Shown in pieces: positions 37,035 through 45,219 of a DNA stretch of 64,000 nucleotides. Source of the stretch: Cupriavidus laharis (GTDB lineage Bacteria; Pseudomonadota; Gammaproteobacteria; Burkholderiales; Burkholderiaceae); NCBI RefSeq assembly GCF_914271435.1, contig NZ_CAJZAI010000002.1, positions 699,242 through 763,241 of the forward strand, given 5' to 3'. Numbering within the stretch: the stretch's first letter is position 1; each line of letters begins with the position of its first letter. A model generated the notes under the pieces. The model saw only the letters and a program-made list of their open reading frames with translations, was not told the DNA's origin and did not search any database. Made by a program: the position numbers and the translations under genes.

Positions 37035-38147
37035 TCACCTGTCCGCAAAAAACCGCAACGCGATCCGCAGCGCATCGGGGCCGCGCGGATCCGAGAACGC
37101 CTGCGCGGCCGGACCGCCACTCCATGCATGTCCGAGGCCCTCGATCCTGACGAGCCGCACGCAGGTTTCGCCTTCGACAACCCAGTCGGACACCTCGGCC
37201 GGCAGCCGCTGTCCGCGCTGCACGCGGCGTGCGGGCAGCACAACCAGCCGCGCCGACGGTTCGGGCAGCAGGTCCAGCCACAGGCGTGCAGCGGTCATCG
37301 CATTGTCGAATATGACCACGGCGTCCGCGTCGCCGTGCAGCAGCAATAGCGGCGGCAGGCGTCGTCCGGCCAGCCACAGGCGCATTGCCTGGCGCGCCGC
37401 GGCGTCAGGCACGCGCTTGCCGCGCATGGCCGCGGCGGCCTGGGCCGCGTTGCTGGCACTGTAAGGCACCGCCCCCGAATGCGAGCCCACGGCGGCAAAC
37501 CGTTCCGGATAGCGCAGGCCCAGCATCATCGCCATCGCGCCGCCGGCGGACAGCCCCATCACGCTGACGCGCTCCGCCCGCACCGGATAGCGTTCGCAGA
37601 CATGGTCGATCATTGCCATCAGCAGCGCGGCCTCGGCGCCGCCGCGGGTGCCGGGACGGAACCAGTTCCAGCAGCGCTGCGCATTGGCCTGAGACGACTG
37701 CTCCGGCAACAGGACCACGCAGCCCGCTTCACGCGCCACCGCTGCCGCGCGCGTGACCGCGGCAAAGCTGGCCGCGTCCTGGCCGCAGCCGTGCAGCAGC
37801 ACCAGCATGGGTGCGCGCCGCCTGGCCGTCACGCCCGCCGGTATGAAGATCCGGTAGTTGCGCTGCGCGAGCGGGCCGAGTCCGGCGGTGCCCGCTTCCC
37901 AGCGCCCGCTGCTGCGGCTTTGCGGCGCCGGCACGGGCGACGCCACGCCGGACAGCGCGCGTTGCGTGGCCTCGGCCATGGCCGAGGACTGCTTCACGGC
38001 ATTGCGCACGATGGCCTCGGTCATCGGTTGCGTCACCGTCTTGTTGAGCGCCCGGGTCATCTCGCGCCCCATGCGCCGGGCCTGGCGCGTGGCAGTCTTG
38101 CCCAGCGCCTTCCACAGCTGTGACGTGCTTCTGCCGCGGCGTCCCAT
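37035..38147 (-). CDS. PHB depolymerase-family esterase
   Basis: 370 residues: a basic N-terminal part (about 1-75) followed by an alpha/beta-hydrolase of the extracellular-type PHB depolymerase family. HGCGQD (119-124) forms the oxyanion region and GLSAGGAM holds the nucleophile Ser200; DAVV and the C-terminal GLGHAWSGG supply Asp and His. No clear signal peptide is seen, so the protein may be cytoplasmic. Substrates in this family range from short-chain PHA to feruloyl esters. Confidence 0.82.
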   Translation of the reverse strand: MGRRGRSTSQLWKALGKTATRQARRMGREMTRALNKTVTQPMTEAIVRNAVKQSSAMAEATQRALSGVASPVPAPQSRSSGRWEAGTAGLGPLAQRNYRIFIPAGVTARRRAPMLVLLHGCGQDAASFAAVTRAAAVAREAGCVVLLPEQSSQANAQRCWNWFRPGTRGGAEAALLMAMIDHVCERYPVRAERVSVMGLSAGGAMAMMLGLRYPERFAAVGSHSGAVPYSASNAAQAAAAMRGKRVPDAAARQAMRLWLAGRRLPPLLLLHGDADAVVIFDNAMTAARLWLDLLPEPSARLVVLPARRVQRGQRLPAEVSDWVVEGETCVRLVRIEGLGHAWSGGPAAQAFSDPRGPDALRIALRFFADR

Positions 38148-38236
38148 ATGCCTGGCCTCCCGTCCGGATTGCGTTGACGGGATCGATTGTGTCAGGCTTT
38201 CCCTTCAGGCTTAAGACCGCCCGACAACACAGGGCA

Positions 38237-38660
38237 TCAGAGGCCGCGCAGCGCCAGCTCCGCGCCGAGCACCAGCAGGCCGCAGAAGAACAGGCGGCGG
38301 AAACGTCCGGCGCTGATGCGGTGACGCAGCCACTGGCCGATGAACATGCCGCCGAGCGCCGGCAGCAGCGCCAGCACCGACGCACCAAGCACGGGCAGGT
38401 GGAGCAGCGAGCCGCCCATGGCCAGGCTGATCGCCAGCGCGATGGTGGAAACCGTGAACGACAGGCCCAGCGCCTGGACCATGCTTTCCTTGTCGAGCCC
38501 CAGCCCTTGCAGGTAAGGCACGGCAGGAATCACGAACACGCCCCAGCAGCCCCACCGCCACGGTCGGCAGGCCCAGGCCCACTACCCCTTTCACAAAGCC
38601 GGCCAGCAGGAAGGTGAAGCCGACAAAGGTCATCTCGGCGACAGGCAGGGACATCGACAT
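38237..38660 (-). pseudogene. TauE/SafE sulfite-exporter family gene, deleted and frameshifted
   Basis: The 5' part encodes the family N-terminus (FTFLLAGFVKGVVGLGLPTVAVGLLG). It then jumps, in another frame, to the C-terminal third (VFVIPAVPYLQGLGLDKES ... LLVLGAELALRGL). Roughly 110 middle residues (three or four membrane helices) are missing and the two parts are out of frame, so no functional transporter can be made. It lies 12 bases after the ABM gene, its former operon partner. Confidence 0.8.
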
Positions 38661-38672
38661 GTGCGTCCTCCC

Positions 38673-39029
38673 TCAGCGCCCCGCGTGGTCATGGACCGCG
38701 CGGCTGTCGGCCGGCGCCTGGTCGCGCTCGTCCAGTCCGTAGTCGCGCAGCACCTGCGCCACGCGCAGGCGGTAGCCCGCGAACACGCCGCCGCGCCCGG
38801 CCGCCTGGGCCTGGCGGTGCTCCTCGGTATTGCGCCAAGCCATGACCGCGGCCTCGTCACGGAAGAACGACAGCGACAGGATCTTGCCGGGCGTGGTCAG
38901 GCTCTGGAAGCGCTCGACCGAGATAAAGCCGTCGATGGCCTCCAGCGTCGGCCGCAGCTTCGCGGCGAGTTCGAGATAGGTGTCCTGGCGCCCCGGTGCG
39001 GGCTCGACTTCGAAGATGACTGCGATCAT
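38673..39029 (-). CDS. Antibiotic biosynthesis monooxygenase (ABM) domain protein
   Basis: 118 residues of the dimeric ferredoxin-like ABM fold (VIFEVEPAPGRQDTYLELA ... FISVERFQS ... ILSLSFFRDEAAVMAWR). Members are cofactor-free oxygenases or binding proteins. Start ATG at 39029. Together with the P450 encoded 43 bases upstream it could form a small oxidation module. Substrate unknown. Confidence 0.85.
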   Translation of the reverse strand: MIAVIFEVEPAPGRQDTYLELAAKLRPTLEAIDGFISVERFQSLTTPGKILSLSFFRDEAAVMAWRNTEEHRQAQAAGRGGVFAGYRLRVAQVLRDYGLDERDQAPADSRAVHDHAGR

Positions 39030-39072
39030 GGCGGAGATCTCTTTGCGGAATGGATCGGGGACGGCCAACGTT

Positions 39073-40203
39073 TCAATCGAAATGCGGAATCCGTGCATTG
39101 TGCGACGGCCGGTAGCGGAACGCCTGCGCCAGCGCAGCCGGCAGTGCGCCACGCGCGAGCAGGGCTTCGACCGTCGCAGCGGCAAGCGCCTGCGCGAGCG
39201 CGTCGCCAGGGCACGCATGGCGGCCCGCGCCGAACGTCCACGGCCGTGCATCGTCATCGCCGGACGCTGCGCACGACGCGGCCGCAAGCAGCACGAGTAC
39301 GGCATCGCCCGCCCTGACGGGCACGCCGCACAGGCGCGCGTCGGCGGCCAGGAAGCGGCGTGTATTCTGCACCGGCGGGTCGTCTCTTGCGACGCGCGCT
39401 GCCAGTTCAGGCAAACCGTCCACAGCCGGCCCACTGCGGCCGATGCGCAGCAGCATATTCCCCGCGAGCCCGGCCGTGGCCTCGCACGCCTGCACCATCA
39501 GGCCGATGGCGTTGGCCGCCACGGCTTCCGGCGCGATGTCCTGCGCTTGCGCGGCTTGCCGCAGCGCTGGCAGCAGCCCCGCGTCATCTGCCTGGCACGG
39601 CACCTCGGCTGCCGCAAGCAGCCATTGGTTCAGCCAGCGCGCCGCGTCGGCGCCGGCCGCGACATCCTCAGCCGTGGCAAGCGGCGACTGCGCCGCGGCG
39701 TAGGCAGCCACGCGCGCCGCGACAGTCATGGCATCGACACCCGCGCGCACGGGTAGGCCAAGCAGGTCGGCCACGGTAACGACGGGCAGCGTGGACACCC
39801 AGCGGTTGACAGCGGCGCCGGTGGCAGGCGCCATGCCGGGCACCGCATCGAGCGCCGCTGCCAGCATGGCCGCGCGCGCCCTGGCGGTGCCGGTATCGAT
39901 GCTGGCCATCAGTTGCAGCAGGATAGCCTTCAGCGGCGCATGGCCAGCACCGTCGTTCATGCGAATCAAGCGCCCGAACAACTCGCCCGCCGCAGTGCCG
40001 GCAAGCGCGGGCGGCACGGGCTGGGCCGGAGGACGCACGCGGCAGTCAGGGTGTGCGAGCACGGCAGCCACTTCTGCGGGGCCCGCGGCCACCCACATGC
40101 CGAGCCGCTCATCAAAGCCAAACGGACGATGCGCAGCCAGCCCGCGGTAGTAGGGATAGGGATCGGGATGGGTGACGGCTTCGAGCGGGTCGGCAGGCAT
40201 CAT
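39073..40203 (-). CDS. Atypical cytochrome P450
   Basis: 376 residues, short for a P450. The haem loop FGAGRHACPGD with the thiolate Cys331 is intact. The K-helix ExxR is not: the aligned stretch RVARDDPPVQNTRR has Arg where Glu is invariant. The I-helix reads ACEAT in place of (A/G)GxET, so the acid of the acid-alcohol pair is displaced, and the meander before the haem loop is shortened. Haem binding is therefore plausible but normal monooxygenation is doubtful. Two adjacent ATGs (40203, 40200) are equivalent. The gene precedes the ABM gene in a probable operon. Confidence 0.8.
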   Translation of the reverse strand: MMPADPLEAVTHPDPYPYYRGLAAHRPFGFDERLGMWVAAGPAEVAAVLAHPDCRVRPPAQPVPPALAGTAAGELFGRLIRMNDGAGHAPLKAILLQLMASIDTGTARARAAMLAAALDAVPGMAPATGAAVNRWVSTLPVVTVADLLGLPVRAGVDAMTVAARVAAYAAAQSPLATAEDVAAGADAARWLNQWLLAAAEVPCQADDAGLLPALRQAAQAQDIAPEAVAANAIGLMVQACEATAGLAGNMLLRIGRSGPAVDGLPELAARVARDDPPVQNTRRFLAADARLCGVPVRAGDAVLVLLAAASCAASGDDDARPWTFGAGRHACPGDALAQALAAATVEALLARGALPAALAQAFRYRPSHNARIPHFD

Positions 40204-40276
40204 GGCGTGACAGATTTGGCGGTTGTCTGATCAGCCACCCGCGTCGACAGTCTTGCGGGCAGCTCCAGCGTATGGT

Positions 40277-40349
40277 GAATCTTTGCACCGTCCCTTGCGA
40301 AGAAGCTTCGTGGCGAGATGAAATGTCGAATGCATGGGCCCCGGCGTGA
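40277..40349. repeat. 73-bp repeat, copy A
   Basis: This block (GAATCTTTGCACCGTCCC...) recurs with a handful of substitutions at 57402-57474, where it is joined to a copy of the dkgB end. It lies between the P450 and aldo/keto reductase genes. Confidence 0.8.
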
Positions 40350-40360
40350 GGCCGGGGCCC
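40336..40360 (-). terminator. GC-rich hairpin after the reductase operon
   Basis: GGGCCCCGGC / GCCGGGGCCC is a perfect 10-bp stem with a 5-base loop, 9 bases beyond the aldo/keto reductase stop at 40369. It has no T-run, so it is a likely but non-canonical terminator. The duplicate at 57461 has lost the second arm. Confidence 0.5.
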
Positions 40361-40368
40361 AGGTACCG

Positions 40369-41379
40369 CTATGCCAGGCCAGGCAACGGGGCATCCGTGG
40401 CGACCAGCCCCTGCGCGCGCAGCGCCTGCCAGAATGCCAGCGGAATCTCTGCCTTCGCGAGCGCCAGGTTGCCGGCGATCCGCTCCGGCCGGCTCGCGCC
40501 GGGGATAACCGCCGCCACGGCGGGATGCGCGAGCGAGAACTGCAGCGCGGCGGCGCGGATATCCACGTCGAACTCCGCGCACAGCCGGCGCAGGGCATCG
40601 ACCCGGGCAAGGATCTCCGGCGTCGCCTTCTGGTACTCGTAGTGCTCGCCACCGGCCAGGATGCCGGAGTTGTACGGCCCGCCGACCACGATGCCCAGGC
40701 CACGGTCGATGCTGGCGGGCATCAGCGCGCGCAGCCCATCGGCATGGTCGAGCAGCGTATAGCGGCCCGCGATCAGGAAGCCGTCAGGGTCGGCCTGCTG
40801 CAGGGCCAGTTCGCACGGCTCCACGCGATTCACGCCCAGGCCCCAGGCCTTGATCACGCCCTCCTCGCGTAGCCGGGTCAGCGCGGAGGCGGCGCCGGTC
40901 ATCGCGGTCTGGAACACATCGCGCCAGGCCTCGCCGTGGAAGTCCCTGGCCGGGTCATGGATCCAGACAATGTCGAGCCGATCAGTCTTCAGGCGCTGCA
41001 GGCTGGCTTCGATGGCGCGCAGCGTGCCGTCGGCGCTGTAGTCGTAGACGATCTTGTTGGGCAGGCCGTGTTCGAACAGGCCGCCCTTCTCGCCGAGGTC
41101 ACGGCTGGCCGTGTCCTCCGTCTCGTCGAGCACCAGCCGGCCCACCTTGGTGCTGAGCACATACGCGTCGCGCGGGCGGTGCTGCAAGGCGTTGCCGAGC
41201 CGGATCTCCGCAAGGCCCGCGCCGTAGAGCGGCGCGGCGTCGAAGTAGCGGATGCCCTGCTCCCAGGCAGCGTCGACGGTGTCGATCGCTTCCTGTTCGG
41301 GGATGTCGCGGTACATATTGCCGAGCGGCGCTGTACCGAAGCCGATTTTCGTCGGTATGGAAATTCGCATCTTTGTCAT
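40369..41379 (-). CDS. Aldo/keto reductase (D-threo-aldose/pyridoxal dehydrogenase-like)
   Basis: 336 residues, TIM-barrel aldo/keto reductase. The catalytic tetrad can be placed: Asp and Tyr in YFDAAPLYG, Lys in STKVGR, His in WIHDPARDF. The overall pattern (IGFGTAPLGNMYR, GGPYNSGIL, PGASRPE) matches the L-fucose/D-threo-aldose 1-dehydrogenase branch, NAD(P)-dependent and cytoplasmic. Start ATG at 41379. Last gene of a four-gene operon starting at 43692. Confidence 0.88.
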   Translation of the reverse strand: MTKMRISIPTKIGFGTAPLGNMYRDIPEQEAIDTVDAAWEQGIRYFDAAPLYGAGLAEIRLGNALQHRPRDAYVLSTKVGRLVLDETEDTASRDLGEKGGLFEHGLPNKIVYDYSADGTLRAIEASLQRLKTDRLDIVWIHDPARDFHGEAWRDVFQTAMTGAASALTRLREEGVIKAWGLGVNRVEPCELALQQADPDGFLIAGRYTLLDHADGLRALMPASIDRGLGIVVGGPYNSGILAGGEHYEYQKATPEILARVDALRRLCAEFDVDIRAAALQFSLAHPAVAAVIPGASRPERIAGNLALAKAEIPLAFWQALRAQGLVATDAPLPGLA

Positions 41380-41401
41380 TGGATGGATCGTGGAACGCCA
41401 T

Positions 41402-41746
41402 TCAGGCGGCGGCGCCTGCAAGCGCTGTCAGTGGTCCCTGCATCCGGTGGAACGTCAGGTCGGATGCCGTGAAGAACGCCATGGACCGGCCATTGATGAA
41501 GTCGTCGACATGCACCACGGTCGCGCCGTCGGCCTCCTGCCACGAGATCGCGTAGACGCCTTCGGCGATCTCGCGCCATTCGCAGCGCGATTCGCCGCTG
41601 GCGCCCGCATACGGGCCGGAGACGATCGCGTAGCGGATCGACTGGCCATCCTCGGCATAGCGGTTGTGCGCGGACAGTCCGTCATAGTCGACGCGGAAGC
41701 TGCGGCCGGCAAACGGCGGCTTGCTGAGTAGAATCTGGCTGGTCAT
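41402..41746 (-). CDS. MoaF-like small protein
   Basis: 114 residues, a calycin-type beta pattern with the MoaF N-terminal-like blocks FRVDYDGLSAHNRY, YAIVSGPYAG and YAISWQEADGATVVHVDD. The family is poorly characterised despite its name and is often next to oxidoreductases, as here between the OYE (3-base gap) and the aldo/keto reductase (22-base gap). Possibly a small-molecule binder. Confidence 0.65.
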   Translation of the reverse strand: MTSQILLSKPPFAGRSFRVDYDGLSAHNRYAEDGQSIRYAIVSGPYAGASGESRCEWREIAEGVYAISWQEADGATVVHVDDFINGRSMAFFTASDLTFHRMQGPLTALAGAAA

Positions 41747-41749
41747 CGA

Positions 41750-42877
41750 TCAGGCTGCCTTGGCGTTCAATACCGGATAGTCGGTCAGGCCGCGCGCACC
41801 GCCGCCGAACAGCGTGTCGCGGTCATGCGGGTTGAGCGTGGCGCCCGAGCGCAGGCGCTCCGGCAGGTCCGGGTTGGCCACGAACGGGCGCCCGAACGCG
41901 ATCAGGTCGGCCCAGCCCTCGCTCAGCGCGGCCTGCGCGCGTTCCGCGGTGTACTTGCCCGCGTAGATCAGCGTGCCCGGATAGACCTGGCGCAGCCGCT
42001 GCTTGAATTCGACAGGCATGTGCGGTGCGTCGTCCCAGTCCGCTTCGGCGATATGGATGTAGCCCACGCCGATCTCGCCAAGCATCTTTGCGGCAGCGGT
42101 ATAGGTGGTCTCCGGATCGGCATCGACACAGCCATTGAGCGTGGTCAGCGGCGCCAGGCGGATGCCGACGCGGTCCTTGCTGCCCGTACCTTCGATCAGC
42201 GCCTGCGCCACGTCGCGCAGGAAGCGCAGGCGGTTCTCGAGCGAGCCGCCGTACTCGTCGGTGCGGTCATTCGCCCCGGAATCGATGAACTGGTTGACCA
42301 GGTAGCCGTTGGCCGCGTGCAGTTCCACGCCGTCGAAGCCCGCCGCCATCGCGTTGCGCGCGGCCTGCCGGAACTCGTCGACGATGCCGTGGATTTCCTC
42401 GACCGTCAGCGCGCGCGGCTGGGACGCCTGAACGAAGCCGGGCATGCCGCCGCGCTCGGCAACGAACACATTGACGCCCTGCGCCTGGACCGCCGATGAC
42501 GACACCGGCGCCTGCCCGTCGAGCAGGCTGACATGGCTCAGGCGGCCGACGTGCCAGAGCTGCGCGAAGATGCGCCCGCCGGCTGCGTGCACGGCGCTGG
42601 TCACCTTGCGCCAGCCATCCACCTGCGCCGGCGTGTGGATGCCCGGCGTCCAGGCATAGCCCTTGCCGAGCGGAGAAATCCAGGTGCCCTCGCTGATGAT
42701 CAGGCCGGCACCGGCACGTTGTGCGTAGTACTCGGCCATCAGCGCATTGGGGACGTCGCCGGGCTGGCTGGCGCGCGAGCGTGTCATCGGCGGCATGACG
42801 ATGCGGTTCGGCAGCGGCAGATTGCCGAGCGAGTATGGCTGGAACAGCGGGTTGCGCGTATCGGACATGATGGACAT
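41750..42877 (-). CDS. Old Yellow Enzyme family alkene reductase
   Basis: 375 residues, FMN-dependent TIM barrel of the NemA/OYE class: PPMTRSRA near the start, the substrate-binding His-Asn pair in ELHAANGYL, and FMN-binding GRPFVANPDLP near the end. It reduces activated C=C bonds (enones, maleimides, nitro compounds) with NADPH. ATG at 42877 has GGGAGGCGAAG upstream; a second Met at 42868 is less well placed. It starts 11 bases after the dkgB stop. Confidence 0.92.
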   Translation of the reverse strand: MSIMSDTRNPLFQPYSLGNLPLPNRIVMPPMTRSRASQPGDVPNALMAEYYAQRAGAGLIISEGTWISPLGKGYAWTPGIHTPAQVDGWRKVTSAVHAAGGRIFAQLWHVGRLSHVSLLDGQAPVSSSAVQAQGVNVFVAERGGMPGFVQASQPRALTVEEIHGIVDEFRQAARNAMAAGFDGVELHAANGYLVNQFIDSGANDRTDEYGGSLENRLRFLRDVAQALIEGTGSKDRVGIRLAPLTTLNGCVDADPETTYTAAAKMLGEIGVGYIHIAEADWDDAPHMPVEFKQRLRQVYPGTLIYAGKYTAERAQAALSEGWADLIAFGRPFVANPDLPERLRSGATLNPHDRDTLFGGGARGLTDYPVLNAKAA

Positions 42878-42888
42878 CTTCGCCTCCC

Positions 42889-43692
42889 TCAGTCCCACAC
42901 CGGTGCCAGGCCCTCGGGGCTGACCTCGCGGCCATTGCGTTCGAGCGCAGCAATCTGCGCCATGTCGTCGGCGTCGAGCTTCAGGTCGCGCGCCAGCAGG
43001 TTGCTGGCCAGGTTCTCGCGCTTCGTCGATGAAGGGATCACCGCGTAGCCAAGCTGCAGCGCCCAGGCCAGCGCCACCTGCGCCACGGTGGCACCGTGCT
43101 TCGCCGCGATCTGTGCCAGCACCGGGTCCTTCAGCACCTTGCCGTAGGCCAGCGTCATGTACGAGGTCACGGTGATGCCCTGCTCCTTCAGGAACGCCGT
43201 CAGCTTGCGGCTCTGCAGGTACGGGCTCAGTTCGATCTGGTTGGTCGCGATCACGCCCTTGCCGACCACCTCGATAGCCTGCCGGGTCAGTTCGACATTG
43301 AAGTTCGAGATGCCGATCTGGCGCGTGAGCCCCAGCGACTTCGCCGCGGCCAGCGCTTCCATGGTCTCGCGCAGCGGCACGCCGTTGCCCGGTGCCGGCC
43401 AGTGGATCAGCGTCAGGTCGACATGGTCGGTGCGCAGCTTGTCCAGGCTCTCGCGCAGGCTCGGCACCAGCTTGTCGGCGGCGTAGTTCGCAGTCCAGAT
43501 CTTGGTGGTGAGGAAAAGGTCATCGCGCTTCACGCCGCTTTCGGCGATGGCCTGGCCGACGTCGGCCTCGTTGCCGTAGATCTGCGCGGTATCGATGGCG
43601 CGGTAGCCCACCTCCAGCGCATTGCGCACGGAATCAACAGCGGCCTGACCGGTCAGGCGGAAAGTACCGACACCAAACGAAGGAATGCTCAT
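42889..43692 (-). CDS. dkgB: 2,5-diketo-D-gluconate reductase B-type aldo/keto reductase
   Basis: 267 residues: Asp and Tyr in [11 protein letters not shown], Lys in TTKIWT, His in TLIHWP form the tetrad, with the [15 protein letters not shown]-binding block. DkgB-type enzymes reduce diketogluconate, methylglyoxal and similar carbonyls. First gene of the operon dkgB-OYE-MoaF-AKR. A truncated second copy sits at 57493-57931. The LysR gene normally divergent from it survives here only as a stub (43807-43836), while the intact regulator lies at 58047. Confidence 0.92.
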   Translation of the reverse strand: MSIPSFGVGTFRLTGQAAVDSVRNALEVGYRAIDTAQIYGNEADVGQAIAESGVKRDDLFLTTKIWTANYAADKLVPSLRESLDKLRTDHVDLTLIHWPAPGNGVPLRETMEALAAAKSLGLTRQIGISNFNVELTRQAIEVVGKGVIATNQIELSPYLQSRKLTAFLKEQGITVTSYMTLAYGKVLKDPVLAQIAAKHGATVAQVALAWALQLGYAVIPSSTKRENLASNLLARDLKLDADDMAQIAALERNGREVSPEGLAPVWD

Positions 43693-43806
43693 GGGGTAAC
43701 TCCTGATACAGAGACAAGAGAAAACTGGGAATGAACGCAGTTTGCCGGCTTTACATTTGCAAATTAAGCCGTGTATAAGTCAAATTCATTTGATTTGAAA
43801 TCAACA

Positions 43807-43836
43807 ATGAAGACGACCATCGACGAACTGCTCGCC
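43807..43836 (+). pseudogene. LysR gene stub (first ten codons)
   Basis: The first ten codons (MKTTIDELLA) and the upstream intergenic DNA are nearly identical to those of the intact LysR gene at 58047. After CTCGCC the sequence diverges abruptly into an AraC-type C-terminal relic in the same frame. This is a recombination or deletion junction. Confidence 0.85.
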
Positions 43837-43971
43837 GGCGAGATCGCCTTCGTGCTTGGATTTGAATAGCTGAACTCTTTCACGCGCGCCTTCCAGACCT
43901 GGGAAGGGACCAGCCCCGGCCGGTGGCGGACTTCGAAGAGCCACTCCGCATCACAGCGGCCCCTGCAGTAG
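43837..43971 (+). pseudogene. AraC-family regulator, C-terminal relic
   Basis: In-frame reading gives GEIAFVLGFE, a TAG stop, then LNSFTRAFQTWEGTSPGRWR and a stop. This is the last helix-turn-helix of AraC/XylS proteins (IAFxLGFxExxxFxRAFxxWxGxSPxxxR) with a nonsense codon inside it. Only the 3' end remains, joined to the LysR stub. Confidence 0.8.
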
Positions 43972-44033
43972 CTGCGGGGGGTACAGAGGCCCGGACTGAC
44001 TCTTGACCGCGCGGCTTGCGCCCGCCAGAGCTG

Positions 44034-44801
44034 TCAGTTCGGCATCTTTTCGTCAGCGCGAAGTGTCAGGACGCGGACGCCATTACGGGTCACGGCTACT
44101 GTGTGCTCGAACTGCGCGGACAGTTGCCCATCGCGCGTGACGACCGTCCAGCCATCGTCTTCGGTGTGAACCACATGCCGCCCCTGGTTGTTCATCGGTT
44201 CGATTGTGAACACCATGCCCTCCCGCAGCACCAGGCCTGTATTCGGCCTCCCCCAGTGCAGCACCTCCGGAGGCTCGTGCATTTCCCGACCGATGCCATG
44301 CCCGCAATATTCCCTTACGACCGAGTAGCCATTTCTGCAAGCGTGCCTCTCGATGGCATGCCCGACATCACCAAGCCTGGCGCCCGGACGAACGGCCTTG
44401 ATGCCCTTCCACATGGCTTCATAGGTTACCTGCACGAGCCTTCTGGCCAGCGGCGACACGTCACCAACGAGGTATGTCTTGCTCGAATCAGCGATGTAGC
44501 CATTCTTCTTCAACGTGATATCGAAGTTCACGATATCCCCGTTCTGCAGGACCTCTGCAGCGGATGGAACGCCGTGGCAAACCACGTTGTTGCGAGAAGC
44601 GTTGAGCGCGTAGGCGAAGCCATACTGCCCTTTGCTGGCTGGGCGTGCGTTGAGCTCGTTCACGATGAAACTGTCGACAAGGTCGTTGACCTGCATGGTG
44701 GACATGCCGGCCAAACTGAGCCGATCCAGGTAAGCAAACACATCCACCAGCAACTTGCCTGACTCCGCCATCAGGGCGATTTCCTCCGGTTGCTTGGTCA
44801 T
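44034..44801 (-). CDS. map: Type I methionine aminopeptidase (accessory copy)
   Basis: 255 residues with all five dimetal ligands in context: Asp in NFDITL, Asp in YIADSSKT, His in GHGIGREMHE, Glu in FTIEPM and Glu in QFEHTV. It removes the initiator Met from nascent proteins. The organism presumably has a housekeeping map elsewhere; this one is linked to a ParD-like gene whose stop overlaps its ATG (ATGA at 44798-44801), an arrangement seen for accessory map copies. Confidence 0.9.
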   Translation of the reverse strand: MTKQPEEIALMAESGKLLVDVFAYLDRLSLAGMSTMQVNDLVDSFIVNELNARPASKGQYGFAYALNASRNNVVCHGVPSAAEVLQNGDIVNFDITLKKNGYIADSSKTYLVGDVSPLARRLVQVTYEAMWKGIKAVRPGARLGDVGHAIERHACRNGYSVVREYCGHGIGREMHEPPEVLHWGRPNTGLVLREGMVFTIEPMNNQGRHVVHTEDDGWTVVTRDGQLSAQFEHTVAVTRNGVRVLTLRADEKMPN

Positions 44802-45147
44802 GTCGAGGCCATTTTCAAGTCCTGTGCCACAACGCCTGCGGCTCGCAGTTCGCGAGCAACAATCTCATTGAAGCTCTGCGTCGGATTCATCTCGCACAGC
44901 CGGCACAACGAATAGAGAAAGCCGGCAATCAGACCGGCGAGACTGACCGCGCAGTCATCGCCTTGGGTCGCACACGCAAGACAGGGCCTTCCTGAATGGC
45001 CTCCAGGCTCCACAGGAATCGGCCAATACAAAAGGCATGCCTGGGTAAGTTGCCGCGAGCCCCGATGTCGGTACGCACTGGCGCGTCGCCAGGGAGTTAC
45101 GCTTCAGCAAGTTCTGAGTCACTGACCTTGACCTTCCCATCATGGCA
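44798..45147 (-). pseudogene. ParD-like family gene, disrupted
   Basis: The 3' end reads CEMNPTQSFNEIVARELRAAGV and overlaps map by 4 bases, as the C-terminus of the ParD-like family (PF11903-type) usually does. The 5' end shows GKVKVSDSELAEA, a typical start, but in a different frame behind ATGGG. The middle is scrambled with no continuous frame, so I read it as a frameshifted relic. A 77-codon frame from 45031 remains open but has an unrelated N-terminus. Confidence 0.55.
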
Positions 45148-45158
45148 AGGATTACGCT
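45128..45158 (+). promoter_or_regulatory. MerR-family (CueR-like) promoter of the Cu ATPase
   Basis: TTGACC and TACGCT are separated by 19 bases, the over-long spacer typical of MerR-type promoters. The spacer holds a dyad CCTTCCCAT-C-ATGGCAAGG with one mismatch per arm. It lies 62 bases upstream of the ATPase ATG. CueR is not encoded in the window, so control would be in trans. Confidence 0.75.
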
Positions 45159-45219
45159 TTGCGTGTGGCGGTAGATGAAGGTTGGCCATGCGACGAATAA
45201 TCCTCAAGGAGCATGCAGA

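Noticed and set aside
40200..43692. Reductase genes as part of the aromatic regulon
   Set aside because: No -24/-12 box, UAS-like dyad or TCTCGAGA palindrome is seen upstream; LysR control is more likely.
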